NCBI RefSeq assembly: GCF_004348685.1
Contig: NZ_SMKO01000045.1
Coordinates: 1 to 54,642 of the forward strand
Direction of reading: 5' to 3'
Origin: Nonomuraea deserti
GTDB lineage: Bacteria; Actinomycetota; Actinomycetes; Streptosporangiales; Streptosporangiaceae
Length of the DNA: 54,642 bases
Part shown: positions 1 through 8,023 of the stretch, piece by piece
How positions within the stretch are numbered: the stretch's first letter is position 1
Layout of the letters: every line of letters begins with the position of its first letter
Program-made: the position numbers and the translations under genes
The notes under the pieces: generated by a model
Database searches by the model: none
Seen by the model: the letters and a program-made list of their open reading frames with translations, nothing else
Told to the model about the DNA's origin: nothing

Positions 1-1
1 G

Positions 2-106
2 ACCACGACCCACACGATCACGGACATTCTGCGCTGGTCAGACTGGCGCCGCCGCCATCAGGCAACCGCCCGACACTGCCACTACCAGCGCAGATCCCAA
101 CCATGA
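2..106 (+). mobile_element. 3' end of a transposase-like gene (partial at window edge)
   Basis: Frame 2 is open from the window edge and stops at TGA 104-106. It encodes about 34 residues ending in a basic, His/Trp-rich tail (ILRWSDW, RRRHQATARHCHYQRR). That tail resembles the C-termini of actinobacterial DDE transposases of the IS701-like group, as I remember them. Only the last part is visible, so the family, completeness and terminal inverted repeat cannot be judged. The gene lies convergent to disA. It could instead be the tail of an unrelated basic protein. Confidence 0.45.
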
Positions 107-179
107 TCGCGATGTGTCACTGGAGTACTAGGAGCATGCGCCGCCGGGCCTGTCCGGCCCACGCCCGCCTGGCTGACCG

Positions 180-1277
180 TCAGACGTAGCGTTCGAGGAT
201 GGAGGACTCGGCGAGGCGGGACAGGCCCTCGCGTACGCTGCGCGCCCTCGACTCCCCGACGCCGCCCACCGCCTGCAGGTCGTCGATGCTGGCGGCCAGG
301 AGCTTCTGCAACCCGCCGAAGTGGTTGACCAGGCGGTCGACCACGGTGGCCGGCAGGCGGGGCACCTTGGCGAGCAGGCGGAAACCCCGCGGGCTCACCG
401 GGGTCTCGAGCATGTCGGTGCCGTTGTGGCCGAGCACCTGGGCGACCACCGCGAGGTCGAGCAGCTCGTTGCCCGACAGCTTGTCGAGGTCGTGCAGGGC
501 CTCGATCAGGCGGCGCTGGCGGCGGCCGGCGGGCGCCGGCAGATAGTCGCGGATGACCAGCTCCCGCTCGGAGTCGACCCCGGCCACGAGCTCGTCGAGC
601 TGCAGGGACAGCAGCCGGCCGTCGGTGCCCAGCTCGACGACGTAGCCCTTGATCTCGTCGGAGATGCGCCGGACCATCTCGAGTCGCTGGGCGACGGCGG
701 CGACGTCGCGGACCGTGACCAAATCTTCGATCTCCAGGGCCGACAGGGTGCCGGAGACCTCGTCGAGGCGGTGTTTGTAACGTTCGAGGGTGGCCAGGGC
801 CTGGTTGGCCTTGGACAGGATGGCCGCCGACTCCTCCAGGACGTAGCGGATGCCGTCGAGGTAGAGGGCGATGATCCGCATCGACTTGCTGATGGCGATG
901 ATGGGCAGGCCGGTCTGCCGGGCGACGCGCTGGGCGGTGCGGTGGCGGGTGCCGGACTCGTCGGTGGGGATGGCGGGGTCGGGCACGAGGTGGACGGCGG
1001 CACGCACGATCTTCTGGTCGCTGACGACGATGGCGCCGTCCATCTTGGCCAGCTCGCGCAGCCTGGTGGCCGAGAAGTCGACGTCGAGCTCGAACCCGCC
1101 GCTGCAGACCTCTTCGACGACCCGGTTGTAGCCGAGCACGATCAGCCCGCCGGTCTGCCCGCGCAGGATCCGCTCCAAGCCGTCGCGCAGCGGAGTGCCT
1201 GGGGCCACAGCTGCCAGGGCTTCGCGACGACGGTCGTCAAGACTCCTATCCACCTGACCCCCGTGTCGATCGGTCAC
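180..1277 (-). CDS. disA: DNA integrity scanning diadenylate cyclase DisA
   Basis: Condenses two ATP into c-di-AMP and scans DNA for branched structures. The 365-aa product (GTG start at 1277, 17 bp after radA) has the N-terminal DAC domain with the DGA motif near residues 80-82 and the RHR motif near 111-113. A helical linker follows, then a C-terminal helix-hairpin-helix DNA-binding region ([17 protein letters not shown]). Both catalytic motifs are intact. The open frame extends upstream to 1388, but that part overlaps radA and lacks family similarity. The radA-disA order is a conserved actinobacterial arrangement, so the two are probably co-transcribed. Confidence 0.95.
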   Translation of the reverse strand: MTDRHGGQVDRSLDDRRREALAAVAPGTPLRDGLERILRGQTGGLIVLGYNRVVEEVCSGGFELDVDFSATRLRELAKMDGAIVVSDQKIVRAAVHLVPDPAIPTDESGTRHRTAQRVARQTGLPIIAISKSMRIIALYLDGIRYVLEESAAILSKANQALATLERYKHRLDEVSGTLSALEIEDLVTVRDVAAVAQRLEMVRRISDEIKGYVVELGTDGRLLSLQLDELVAGVDSERELVIRDYLPAPAGRRQRRLIEALHDLDKLSGNELLDLAVVAQVLGHNGTDMLETPVSPRGFRLLAKVPRLPATVVDRLVNHFGGLQKLLAASIDDLQAVGGVGESRARSVREGLSRLAESSILERYV

Positions 1278-1293
1278 GCCCAGCTTAGCCGCG

Positions 1294-2697
1294 CTATGTG
1301 ACGTGTGTGAGTGCGTCCCAGACGTTCTCCGCCTGGACGACCTCGAAACCGGGTGCGAACGCCACCGGCCCCACGGGCACCAGAGCACGCTGCCCGTTAC
1401 GCCGGCGGCCGCCCTCTTCGAGGGATCCGGCGGGCACGAGGGCGCGCTTGAAACCCATCCTGGCCGCCTCGGACAGCCGCCTGCGGACGTCTTTGACCGG
1501 ACGCAGCTCGCCCGCCAGGCCCACCTCGCCGAGCGCCACGAGGCCGGCCGGCAGCGGCTTGTCTCCCGCGGCGCTGGCGACGGCGAGCATGATCGACAGG
1601 TCGACGGCGGGATCGGCCAGCTTGATGCCCCCCACGGTGGCCGTGAACACGTCGCAGCCGCCCAGGCGGGCGTTGAGCCGGCGCTCGAGCACGGCGAGGA
1701 TCATCTGCACGCGGTAGGTGTCGAGCCCCGACGACGTGCGCCTGGGCTGCTGGGCGTCGGTGCGGGCGACCAGGGCCTGCACCTCGGCGGGGAGCGGGCG
1801 GGTGCCCTCGACCGTGACGGTGACGCAGGTGCCGGGCACCGGCTCGCTGCGCCTGGAGACGAACAGGCCGCTCGGGTCGGTGATGCCCTCGATGCCCCGC
1901 TCGTGCAGGTCGAAGCAGCCGACCTCGTCGGTGGGGCCGAACCGGTTTTTGATCGCGCGCACCATGCGGAGCCTGGAGTGGCGGTCGCCCTCGAAGTTGA
2001 GCACGACGTCGACCAGGTGCTCCAGCGTGCGCGGACCGGCGATCGAGCCCTCCTTGGTGACGTGGCCGACGAGCACCGTGGCCATGTTGCGCTCCTTGGC
2101 CAGGCGCACGAGATTGGCCGCCACCTCGCGGACCTGCGTGACCCCGCCGGGCACGCCGGTGGCCTGCGCGGAGCCCACGGTCTGCACCGAGTCGACCACC
2201 AGCATGGTGGGCTGGACCTTCTCCACGTGGGCGACCAGAGCCGACAGCTCCGTCTCCGCCGCGAGGTAGAGGCGATCCTGGATGGCGCCGATGCGGTCGG
2301 CGCGCAGGCGCACCTGGGCGGCCGACTCCTCGCCCGTCACGTAGAGGACCGTCTCGCGCTCGGCGATGCGGGCCGCGGCCTCCAGCAGGAGCGTGGACTT
2401 GCCGATGCCCGGCTCACCGGCCAGCAGCACGACCGCGCCCGGCACGAGGCCGCCGCCGAGCACCCGGTCGAGCTCGGCGACGCCGGTCGTGCGGGCCGCC
2501 GCCACCTCGGCCCTGACCTGGCCGATCGGCAGGGCGGGCGCGGTGGTGGCGCCGGCCTGGACGACGCTGGCGCCGCGGGCGCCCTCTTCGTCGACCGTGC
2601 CCCACGCCTGGCATTCGCCGCACCGGCCGACCCACTTCGTGGTGCGCCAGCCGCACTCGGCACAGCGGTATCCGGGTTTCGAGGCAGTCTTGGCCAT
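1294..2697 (-). CDS. radA: DNA repair protein RadA
   Basis: RecA-like ATPase that processes recombination intermediates. The 467-aa protein begins [12 protein letters not shown]. It has a CxxC...CxxC zinc finger (C12, C15, C26, C29), a Walker A motif GEPGIGKST near residues 94-102, the RadA-specific KNRFG motif near residue 255, and a C-terminal Lon-protease-like domain. The ATG at 2697 was chosen because the zinc finger then sits at the usual distance from the N-terminus; an in-frame start at 2727 is possible but falls at the edge of a tandem repeat. It is first in a likely radA-disA operon. Confidence 0.96.
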   Translation of the reverse strand: MAKTASKPGYRCAECGWRTTKWVGRCGECQAWGTVDEEGARGASVVQAGATTAPALPIGQVRAEVAAARTTGVAELDRVLGGGLVPGAVVLLAGEPGIGKSTLLLEAAARIAERETVLYVTGEESAAQVRLRADRIGAIQDRLYLAAETELSALVAHVEKVQPTMLVVDSVQTVGSAQATGVPGGVTQVREVAANLVRLAKERNMATVLVGHVTKEGSIAGPRTLEHLVDVVLNFEGDRHSRLRMVRAIKNRFGPTDEVGCFDLHERGIEGITDPSGLFVSRRSEPVPGTCVTVTVEGTRPLPAEVQALVARTDAQQPRRTSSGLDTYRVQMILAVLERRLNARLGGCDVFTATVGGIKLADPAVDLSIMLAVASAAGDKPLPAGLVALGEVGLAGELRPVKDVRRRLSEAARMGFKRALVPAGSLEEGGRRRNGQRALVPVGPVAFAPGFEVVQAENVWDALTHVT

Positions 2698-2730
2698 GCG
2701 GAGCAGGCTAGCGGCAGGGGCCGACAATCC

Positions 2731-2780
2731 GCGTCCCGCCGCGTCCTGCGGCGTCCTGCGGCGTCCCGCGGCGTCCCGGG
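2731..2780. repeat. Five tandem 10-bp repeats between trx and radA
   Basis: Five consecutive decamers follow the pattern GCGTCCYGCG, with small variations at positions 6-7 and 10. They lie upstream of radA (start 2697) and downstream of the thioredoxin stop (2800). The array ends with GGCGTCCCGGGGG. No gene is visible in it. It could be a slippage-generated microsatellite or a spaced protein-binding array. Confidence 0.8.
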
Positions 2781-2799
2781 GGTTCAGGACGCCGGACGG

Positions 2800-3105
2800 T
2801 TACGCCAGGCCCAGCTCCGCGACCAGCATGCGCTTCGGCTTGGCGCCCACGATCTGCTTGACCGGCTCGCCGTTCTCGAACAACAGCATCGTCGGCACCG
2901 CCATCACGCCGTAACGGGCCATGATCTCGGGGTGCGCGTCGGTGTCGAGCTTGCCGATCGTCAGCCCGTGCTCGGCCTCGATCTGCTCCAGCACGGGGCC
3001 CAGCATCCGGCACGGTCCGCACCAATCGGCCCAGAACTCCACCAGGACCGGCTTGTCGTTCTCGAGCACCTGCTCCTCGTAGTTGTCAGTGGTCAATGTG
3101 ATCAT
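2800..3105 (-). CDS. Thioredoxin
   Basis: Small cytoplasmic dithiol-disulfide oxidoreductase of 101 aa with the active site WCGPC at residues 28-32 and the conserved cis-proline region (AVPTMLLF). Two starts are possible. The ATG at 3105 has AAGGGG six bases upstream. The ATG at 3111 overlaps the stop of the upstream MerR gene as ATGA but has no space for a ribosome-binding site. I chose 3105; translational coupling with merR is likely either way. Being co-transcribed with a Cys-containing MerR regulator suggests redox-responsive expression, which is an inference. Confidence 0.93.
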   Translation of the reverse strand: MITLTTDNYEEQVLENDKPVLVEFWADWCGPCRMLGPVLEQIEAEHGLTIGKLDTDAHPEIMARYGVMAVPTMLLFENGEPVKQIVGAKPKRMLVAELGLA

Positions 3106-3107
3106 CT

Positions 3108-3476
3108 TCATCCCCTTACGAAGCAACCCGGGCAGGACTGCGCGAGCTGGGCGGCCACCTCGGCACGGCGGGCGAGCAGGGCGCGGATCTCCTCGTCGAT
3201 CTCCTTGAGCTTGCGCTCGTAGACCTCGACCGACTCGGCGCACGAGCCGCCGGAGCTGTGCCCGCGACGCAGGCAGTCGAGGAACGGCCGGGTGTCCTCC
3301 AGCGTGAAGCCCACGCTGAGCAGTGCCCTGATCTCGGCTACCAGCCTGACGTCCTCCTCGCCGTATTCGCGGTAGCCGTTGGCCGCGCGACGGGCGCTGA
3401 GCAGGCCGTGCTGCTCGTAGTAGCGGAGCGAGCGCGGGCTCACTCCAGTTCGTTCCGCCAGCTCTCCGATGCGCAT
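3108..3476 (-). CDS. MerR-family regulator with four cysteines, next to thioredoxin
   Basis: 122-aa MerR-type activator. The N-terminal winged helix (MRIGELAERTGVSPRSLRYYEQHGLL) is intact, followed by a dimerisation helix and a short effector region. Cysteines lie at 68, 79, 115 and 118; the last two form a C-terminal CPGC. It lacks the exact SoxR [2Fe-2S] cluster spacing, so it may sense thiols or a metal. It sits 5' of thioredoxin with overlapping or near-abutting ends. The promoter upstream has the elongated spacer expected of a MerR-controlled promoter, so autoregulation of a merR-trx operon is likely. Confidence 0.9.
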   Translation of the reverse strand: MRIGELAERTGVSPRSLRYYEQHGLLSARRAANGYREYGEEDVRLVAEIRALLSVGFTLEDTRPFLDCLRRGHSSGGSCAESVEVYERKLKEIDEEIRALLARRAEVAAQLAQSCPGCFVRG

Positions 3477-3483
3477 ACCACTA

Positions 3484-3514
3484 CGGTAAACATTGACACC
3501 GACGTCAAGGTCAA
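3484..3514 (-). promoter_or_regulatory. MerR-type promoter/operator of the merR-trx operon
   Basis: Reading the minus strand, a -35 TTGACC (3514-3509) is followed by the inverted repeat TTGAC-N6-GTCAA (3508-3493) and a -10-like TTTACC/TTACCG (3490-3484). The spacer is 18-19 bp, as in MerR-family promoters. The merR ATG at 3476 lies only about 8 bp from the -10, so the transcript is probably leaderless. Confidence 0.75.
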
Positions 3515-3581
3515 GCCCTGGAGGCGGCGCCGGCGCAGGACGTTCGGGCAGGGGATCTCCAGGCCCGGCACCTGCACCGGG

Positions 3582-4718
3582 CTACCCGGCGGGGCACAGG
3601 ACGGCTTCGGCCGCCTTTTTGATCAGCGGGTCGATCGCGGGATCGCCGTGGTCGGCGCTGAGCGTGTTCGACAGGGCGAACTGCACGCGGCCGTCGCGCG
3701 AGCTGTAGGTCATGGATCTGAAGCCGAACGAACCGCCCGTCATGACACCGTATCCGTCCTCGCGCTCGCACACGGGCGGCTCGGGGGCCGGCTGGTCGGG
3801 GTCGCGGGGCGGCCGGCCGGCGTTCAGCGCCTCTTTCAGCCTTTTCGACAGAAGCGCTTCGCCCGCACGTGCCCGAGCGAAGGAGCTCAGGTCGTCCGTG
3901 GTGGAGATGACGCCTCCGGCGGCCCAGAGGTAACTCGAGTTGAGCCGGTCGACGTCGACCGGCTCGCCCTGCTCGCCGGGGTGGTAGCCATGCCCGTGCG
4001 GGCCCTTGACGCGCCCGGGAAACTCGACCGGCAGGTAGGTGCGCTCCATGCCGACGGGGCCGAATATGCGCCGCTCGAGTTCGGCGGCCAAGCCACGCTC
4101 CATTAGTTCCTCGACGATCAGTCCGAGGAGGAAGTAGTTGGTGTTGGAGTAGGAGTAGCTCTGCCCCGGCTCTCCGGTGCGGGACATCGTCCGGGTCAAC
4201 TCGATGATCTCCAGCGGAGAGTAGTTCGTGGTGAAGTCGAATGGGTCGAGCACCCCCGGCTGGAAATAGTTGGGGATGCCGGAGGTGTGATGGATCATCT
4301 GCTCCACGGTGATTTCATCGGCCCGGTCCACCAGGTCCTTTTCGGCCACGACGGGCAGCAGGTCGCCGAGCTTGTCGTCCAGGGCCAGCCTGCCCTCCCC
4401 GACCAGTTGCATGATGACGATCTGGATCATGGGCTTGGTCTGGGATCCGGCCCTGAAGCGGGCACCTGCCGGAATCCTGCCGCCTTTGTCGTTGAGCAGG
4501 CGGGTGCCGGCCGTTCCCGTGTCGATCTTCTTGCCGTCGACGTAGAGCGCTCCGATCGTGCCCAGGACCTCGGGGCTCCTGGCCAATTCAGAGAGGGCCT
4601 TCTGCACGTCTCCCAGCTCGGGCTTGTCTGCGTCGGCCGCGGTGGCGGGTGCCGGGGTGCCGAGGGCCAGCACCACGCATGCCAGGCCGGCCAGGCCGGC
4701 CTTTCTCGCACGGTTCAC
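3582..4718 (-). CDS. Secreted serine hydrolase, beta-lactamase/DD-carboxypeptidase fold
   Basis: 378-aa secreted protein of the class C beta-lactamase / R61 DD-peptidase superfamily. It has a signal peptide with cleavage likely after APATAA, the nucleophile motif SxxK as SQTK (S92-K95), and the YxN motif as YSN (190-192). The third motif, usually HxG, appears to be MTG near residue 326, so the His is missing. Probable substrates are D-alanyl peptides or other esters/amides; not resolved. A GTG start with AAGGGA upstream fits. It stands alone, followed by the MerR promoter region. Confidence 0.85.
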   Translation of the reverse strand: MNRARKAGLAGLACVVLALGTPAPATAADADKPELGDVQKALSELARSPEVLGTIGALYVDGKKIDTGTAGTRLLNDKGGRIPAGARFRAGSQTKPMIQIVIMQLVGEGRLALDDKLGDLLPVVAEKDLVDRADEITVEQMIHHTSGIPNYFQPGVLDPFDFTTNYSPLEIIELTRTMSRTGEPGQSYSYSNTNYFLLGLIVEELMERGLAAELERRIFGPVGMERTYLPVEFPGRVKGPHGHGYHPGEQGEPVDVDRLNSSYLWAAGGVISTTDDLSSFARARAGEALLSKRLKEALNAGRPPRDPDQPAPEPPVCEREDGYGVMTGGSFGFRSMTYSSRDGRVQFALSNTLSADHGDPAIDPLIKKAAEAVLCPAG

Positions 4719-4947
4719 GGGAGGTCCCTTCTACGTTCACGCGCTGAGCCGGAGGGTCTCCGCATCAGGCTCACGAAGCCCCTCGCCTGTGGCGACCATG
4801 ACTAGACCTCGACCGGTTTCCTGGTTGTTTCCACCGGATCGGACCGGTTCGTGCAGCTCGCTCAGGGCTGAGGCCTTGGACGCGGTGAAGTGCCCGGAAG
4901 CGCGGCCGTCAGGGACTCCCCGGCGTACCGCCTCCTGCCGCTCGGTC

Positions 4948-5646
4948 CTAGAAGTGGCGCCAGCGCAGCACGTTCGGATAGGGGATCTCCAGGCCCGGGG
5001 TCTCGGCGATGGCCCGCTCGGCCACGCCGGGCGCGAACTCGATGCGCAGCACCGCCTCCAGGTCCGCCCGCCGCTCGAAGGCCATCCTGAGGTCGAGCGG
5101 CCGCCGTTGCCAGCCGTGCCGGTCCCAGAACGCCTCGACGTCGCGGGGCGAGTAGGTGGGTACGGTGTGCGAGAACCAGCGGCCGAACGATCCCCGGGTC
5201 GCGTCGAGGTCGAGCACGAAGGCCGCGCCGCCGCGGCGTACCACCCGGGACAGCTCGCGCAGCCCGGGCTCGCAGCCGGGGCCGAAGAAGTACGCCCAGC
5301 GCGCCATCGCCACGTCGACGCTCGCGTCGGGCAGCGGCAGGTCCTGGGCGGCGGCGGCGTGCACGGTCACGTTGGGCAGGCCGGCGCAGCGGCGGCGGGC
5401 CAGTGCGGCCAGGTCTCCATGGGGCTCGACGCCGATGACGCCGGACGCCGACGCGGCCAGGACCGGCAGGTGGTAGCCGGTGCCGCAGCCGATGTCGAGC
5501 ACGGTGGCGCCGTCCCATGGGCGCAGTTCGCGCATCGCCGCGTCGGCCGCGCCTTCGGGGTCGACGGCGCGGTTCTCCAACTCGTAGACCTGCGGCGCGT
5601 TCCAGATGTTCGGGCTCGGGATCGCGCCTTTCGCTATCCGTGGCAT
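4948..5646 (-). CDS. Class I SAM-dependent methyltransferase (UbiE-like)
   Basis: 232-aa cytoplasmic methyltransferase with motif I VLDIGCGTGYH near residues 49-59, an acidic motif II (GVEPHG) and a motif resembling post-I DASVDVAMARW. This is the Methyltransf_11/25 fold. The substrate cannot be told from the sequence. The protein starts MPRIAKGAIPSPNIW, and family members of similar length share the Pro-rich N-terminus in my recollection. It is monocistronic and divergent from the isomerase at 5701, separated by 54 bp. The 229 bp downstream (4719-4947) show no further gene. Confidence 0.85.
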   Translation of the reverse strand: MPRIAKGAIPSPNIWNAPQVYELENRAVDPEGAADAAMRELRPWDGATVLDIGCGTGYHLPVLAASASGVIGVEPHGDLAALARRRCAGLPNVTVHAAAAQDLPLPDASVDVAMARWAYFFGPGCEPGLRELSRVVRRGGAAFVLDLDATRGSFGRWFSHTVPTYSPRDVEAFWDRHGWQRRPLDLRMAFERRADLEAVLRIEFAPGVAERAIAETPGLEIPYPNVLRWRHF

Positions 5647-5700
5647 GGTCCAACGCTAGGTGCACGCGCCAGATCGGCGTGACCGGCTTAGGCTGGCAAC

Positions 5701-6510
5701 GTGGCTGATGTCATCCGCGTGCCCAATGCGAAGATCGCATTGTCCACTGCTTCGGTATATCCGGAACGCACTCCAGACGCGTTCGAGCTGGCCGCGCGCC
5801 TGGGTTACGACGGCGTAGAGGTCATGGTGGGCGCCGACCCCGTGAGCCAGGACATCGACGTGATCGAGCGGCTCTCCGAGCACTACGAGGTGCCCGTCCT
5901 GGCCATCCACGCCCCCTGCCTGCTGGTCACGCAGCGGGTGTGGGGGCGCGACCCCTGGGCCAAGCTGGTCAAGGCGCAGAAGGCGGCGGAACGCCTGGGC
6001 GCCTCGACGGTCGTGGTCCATCCGCCGTTCCGATGGCAGCGCGACTACGCGCGCGACTTCGAGAACGGCCTGGCCAGGATGCGCGAGGAGACCGACGTCA
6101 CCTTCGCGGTGGAGAACATGTTCCCGTTGCGCGCCAGGGGCAACGACGTGGTCCCCTACTCTCCCGACTGGAATCCGATCGACTACGCCTTCCCTCAGGT
6201 CACGCTCGACCTGTCGCACACGGCCGTGTCGGGCTCCGACGCCATGGAGATGGCCGCCAAGCTCGGCGACCGGCTCGCCCACCTGCACCTGGCCGACGGC
6301 GTCGGAATGACCAACAAGGACGAGCACCTGGTGCCGGGCAGGGGCAACCAGCCGTGCGCGCAGATCCTCGAGCGCCTGGCGGGCAACGGCTACTCGGGGC
6401 TGGTCGTGCTGGAGATCAACACCCGCAAGGCGGCCAGCCGCACCGAGCGCATCGACGATCTCGCCGAGGCGCTGGCCTTCGCCCGGCTGCACCTGGCGGC
6501 CTCCACGTGA
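5701..6510 (+). CDS. Sugar phosphate isomerase/epimerase-like TIM-barrel protein
   Basis: 269-aa AP-endonuclease-2/xylose-isomerase-like TIM barrel. Metal-site segments are recognisable: HAPC (strand 3), [26 protein letters not shown] and LEIN. The catalytic substrate is unknown; close relatives are widespread in actinobacteria and are usually annotated only as sugar phosphate isomerase/epimerase. GTG start at 5701. The stop overlaps the next GTG start (GTGA at 6507-6510), so it is translationally coupled to the methyltransferase and forms a three-gene operon with the TetR regulator. Confidence 0.85.
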   Translation: MADVIRVPNAKIALSTASVYPERTPDAFELAARLGYDGVEVMVGADPVSQDIDVIERLSEHYEVPVLAIHAPCLLVTQRVWGRDPWAKLVKAQKAAERLGASTVVVHPPFRWQRDYARDFENGLARMREETDVTFAVENMFPLRARGNDVVPYSPDWNPIDYAFPQVTLDLSHTAVSGSDAMEMAAKLGDRLAHLHLADGVGMTNKDEHLVPGRGNQPCAQILERLAGNGYSGLVVLEINTRKAASRTERIDDLAEALAFARLHLAAST

Positions 6511-7280
6511 ACACCGGGCCGATCAAGGATCTGGGCAGGGTGTTCGACCGGGTGGCCGACGCGTACGACGCGGGCAGGCCCGGCTACCCCGACGAGCTCT
6601 ACCGCGCGCTCGTCGAGGTGTCCGGCCAGGATCTCGACGGCGCCACCACGGTCGACGTGGGCGCGGGCACCGGCATCATGACGCGGGCGCTCAGGGCGCG
6701 CGGCGCGCAGGTCGTCGCGATCGACCCGGGCGCCGAGATGCTGGCCAGGCTGGTGTCGCGGACGAGCGGCGAGGAGGGCGCGCCTGTCACGGCCCTGCTG
6801 GCCGACGGCAACACGCTGCCGCTGGCCGACGGTGTGGCCGACCTGGTCACGTTCGCCCAGTCGTGGCACTGGCTCGACCCGGTGGCGTCGATCGCCGAGG
6901 CGAGGCGGGTGCTGCGGCCCGGGGGCACGATCGCGGGCTGCTGGAACTTCGCGCACGCCGCGCAGGCCGAGTGGCTGGCCGCGTACGAAGCCCGGCTGGC
7001 GGAGGAGGTGCCCGCCTATTGGGGCCCGGCGGTCGAGCGGTGGTCGGCGCCGCCCATCGTCTCGGCCTTCGAGGTGATCGAGGAGCGGTGGATCCCGTGG
7101 ACGAGGCTGGTCGGCATCGAGGACTTCCTGCTCGGCCTGCGCTCCCACTCCTACATGGCGGCGCTGTCGCCGCGGCGGGCCGACGAGCTGGTCGAGAGGC
7201 AGCGGGCCGAGTTGCGCGAGGTGTTCCCCGAGGGTGTGCTGTCCGTGCCGATGCGGGTCTACCTGGCGGTGGGCCGGTGA
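6507..7280 (+). CDS. Class I SAM-dependent methyltransferase
   Basis: 257-aa methyltransferase. The N-terminal segment [16 protein letters not shown] is typical of Methyltransf_11 enzymes acting on small molecules. Motif I is [14 protein letters not shown], motif II is [11 protein letters not shown], and the post-I region is [17 protein letters not shown]. It overlaps the preceding isomerase by 4 bp and the following tetR by 4 bp, so the three are one operon. The open frame runs further upstream inside the isomerase gene, but family similarity begins only at the GTG at 6507. Confidence 0.88.
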   Translation: MNTGPIKDLGRVFDRVADAYDAGRPGYPDELYRALVEVSGQDLDGATTVDVGAGTGIMTRALRARGAQVVAIDPGAEMLARLVSRTSGEEGAPVTALLADGNTLPLADGVADLVTFAQSWHWLDPVASIAEARRVLRPGGTIAGCWNFAHAAQAEWLAAYEARLAEEVPAYWGPAVERWSAPPIVSAFEVIEERWIPWTRLVGIEDFLLGLRSHSYMAALSPRRADELVERQRAELREVFPEGVLSVPMRVYLAVGR

Positions 7281-7885
7281 CGCGAGGCAAGGCGCCGGAG
7301 GAGTCGACGGCCAGGCGCCGTCCCGGACGCAGGCCGGGCTCGGCCGACACGCGGGGCGAGATCCTGGCGGCGGCGAGGAAGGTGTTCGCGGAGAAGGGGT
7401 TCGACAAGGCGACCGTGCGCGGCATCGCCAGGGAGGCGAAGGTCGACCCCGCGCTGGTGCACCACTATTTCGACACCAAGGAGGGCATGTTCGCGGCGGC
7501 CATGCAGTTGCCGATCACGCCGGAGATCGTCGTCCCCGTGCTGGTCGCCGGCCCGCGCGAGGAGCTCGGTGAGCGGCTCGTCCGGATGATCCTCGAGGTC
7601 ACCGCCAAGCCGGAGACCCGCGAGCCGATGGTGGCGCTCATCCGCTCGGCCATGACCAACGAGCGTGCGGTCGTGATGTTCCGTGAGTTCATCTCGAACG
7701 CGCTGCTCTTCCAGGTGGCCGACCGGCTGCGGGTGCCGCACCTGCGGATCGAGGCGGCGTTCGCCCAGATGTTCGGCGTGATCATGGGGCGCTACGTGAT
7801 CAAGCTGGAGCCGCTGGCAAGCGCCGGTCATGACGAGCTCGTGGAGCTGCTCGCGCCGACGATCCAGAGGTACTTCACAGAATAG
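7277..7885 (+). CDS. TetR-family transcriptional regulator
   Basis: 202-aa regulator with a basic N-terminal arm (RRRPGRRPGS). The TetR helix-turn-helix is at about residues 28-75 (ILAAARKVFAEKGFDKATVRGIA, then VHHYFDTKEGMF). The C-terminal ligand domain resembles the TetR_C_16-type. GTG start overlaps the upstream stop as GTGA. It probably regulates its own operon and/or the divergently unrelated downstream EtfD-like gene; no clear palindromic operator was found in the 138 bp downstream. Confidence 0.9.
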   Translation: MTRGKAPEESTARRRPGRRPGSADTRGEILAAARKVFAEKGFDKATVRGIAREAKVDPALVHHYFDTKEGMFAAAMQLPITPEIVVPVLVAGPREELGERLVRMILEVTAKPETREPMVALIRSAMTNERAVVMFREFISNALLFQVADRLRVPHLRIEAAFAQMFGVIMGRYVIKLEPLASAGHDELVELLAPTIQRYFTE

Positions 7886-8023
7886 AGCATTGTTCTGTCG
7901 ACGGCGGTGACCTTAGGGTATGTCGCGTACCCCGGCAATGTTACCCGCGGGTAGGATCGCAGTGGAGAGCTGTGAAGCGGGTGACCGTACGCTGACAGCC
8001 AACGTCGTCTGTGGGAGGACCCC

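Noticed and set aside
321..1301. Long open frames antisense to disA, radA, EtfD-like, geoA and encapsulin genes
   Set aside because: They mirror real genes in this GC-rich sequence (Pro/Arg/His-rich or repetitive composition) and show no family similarity.
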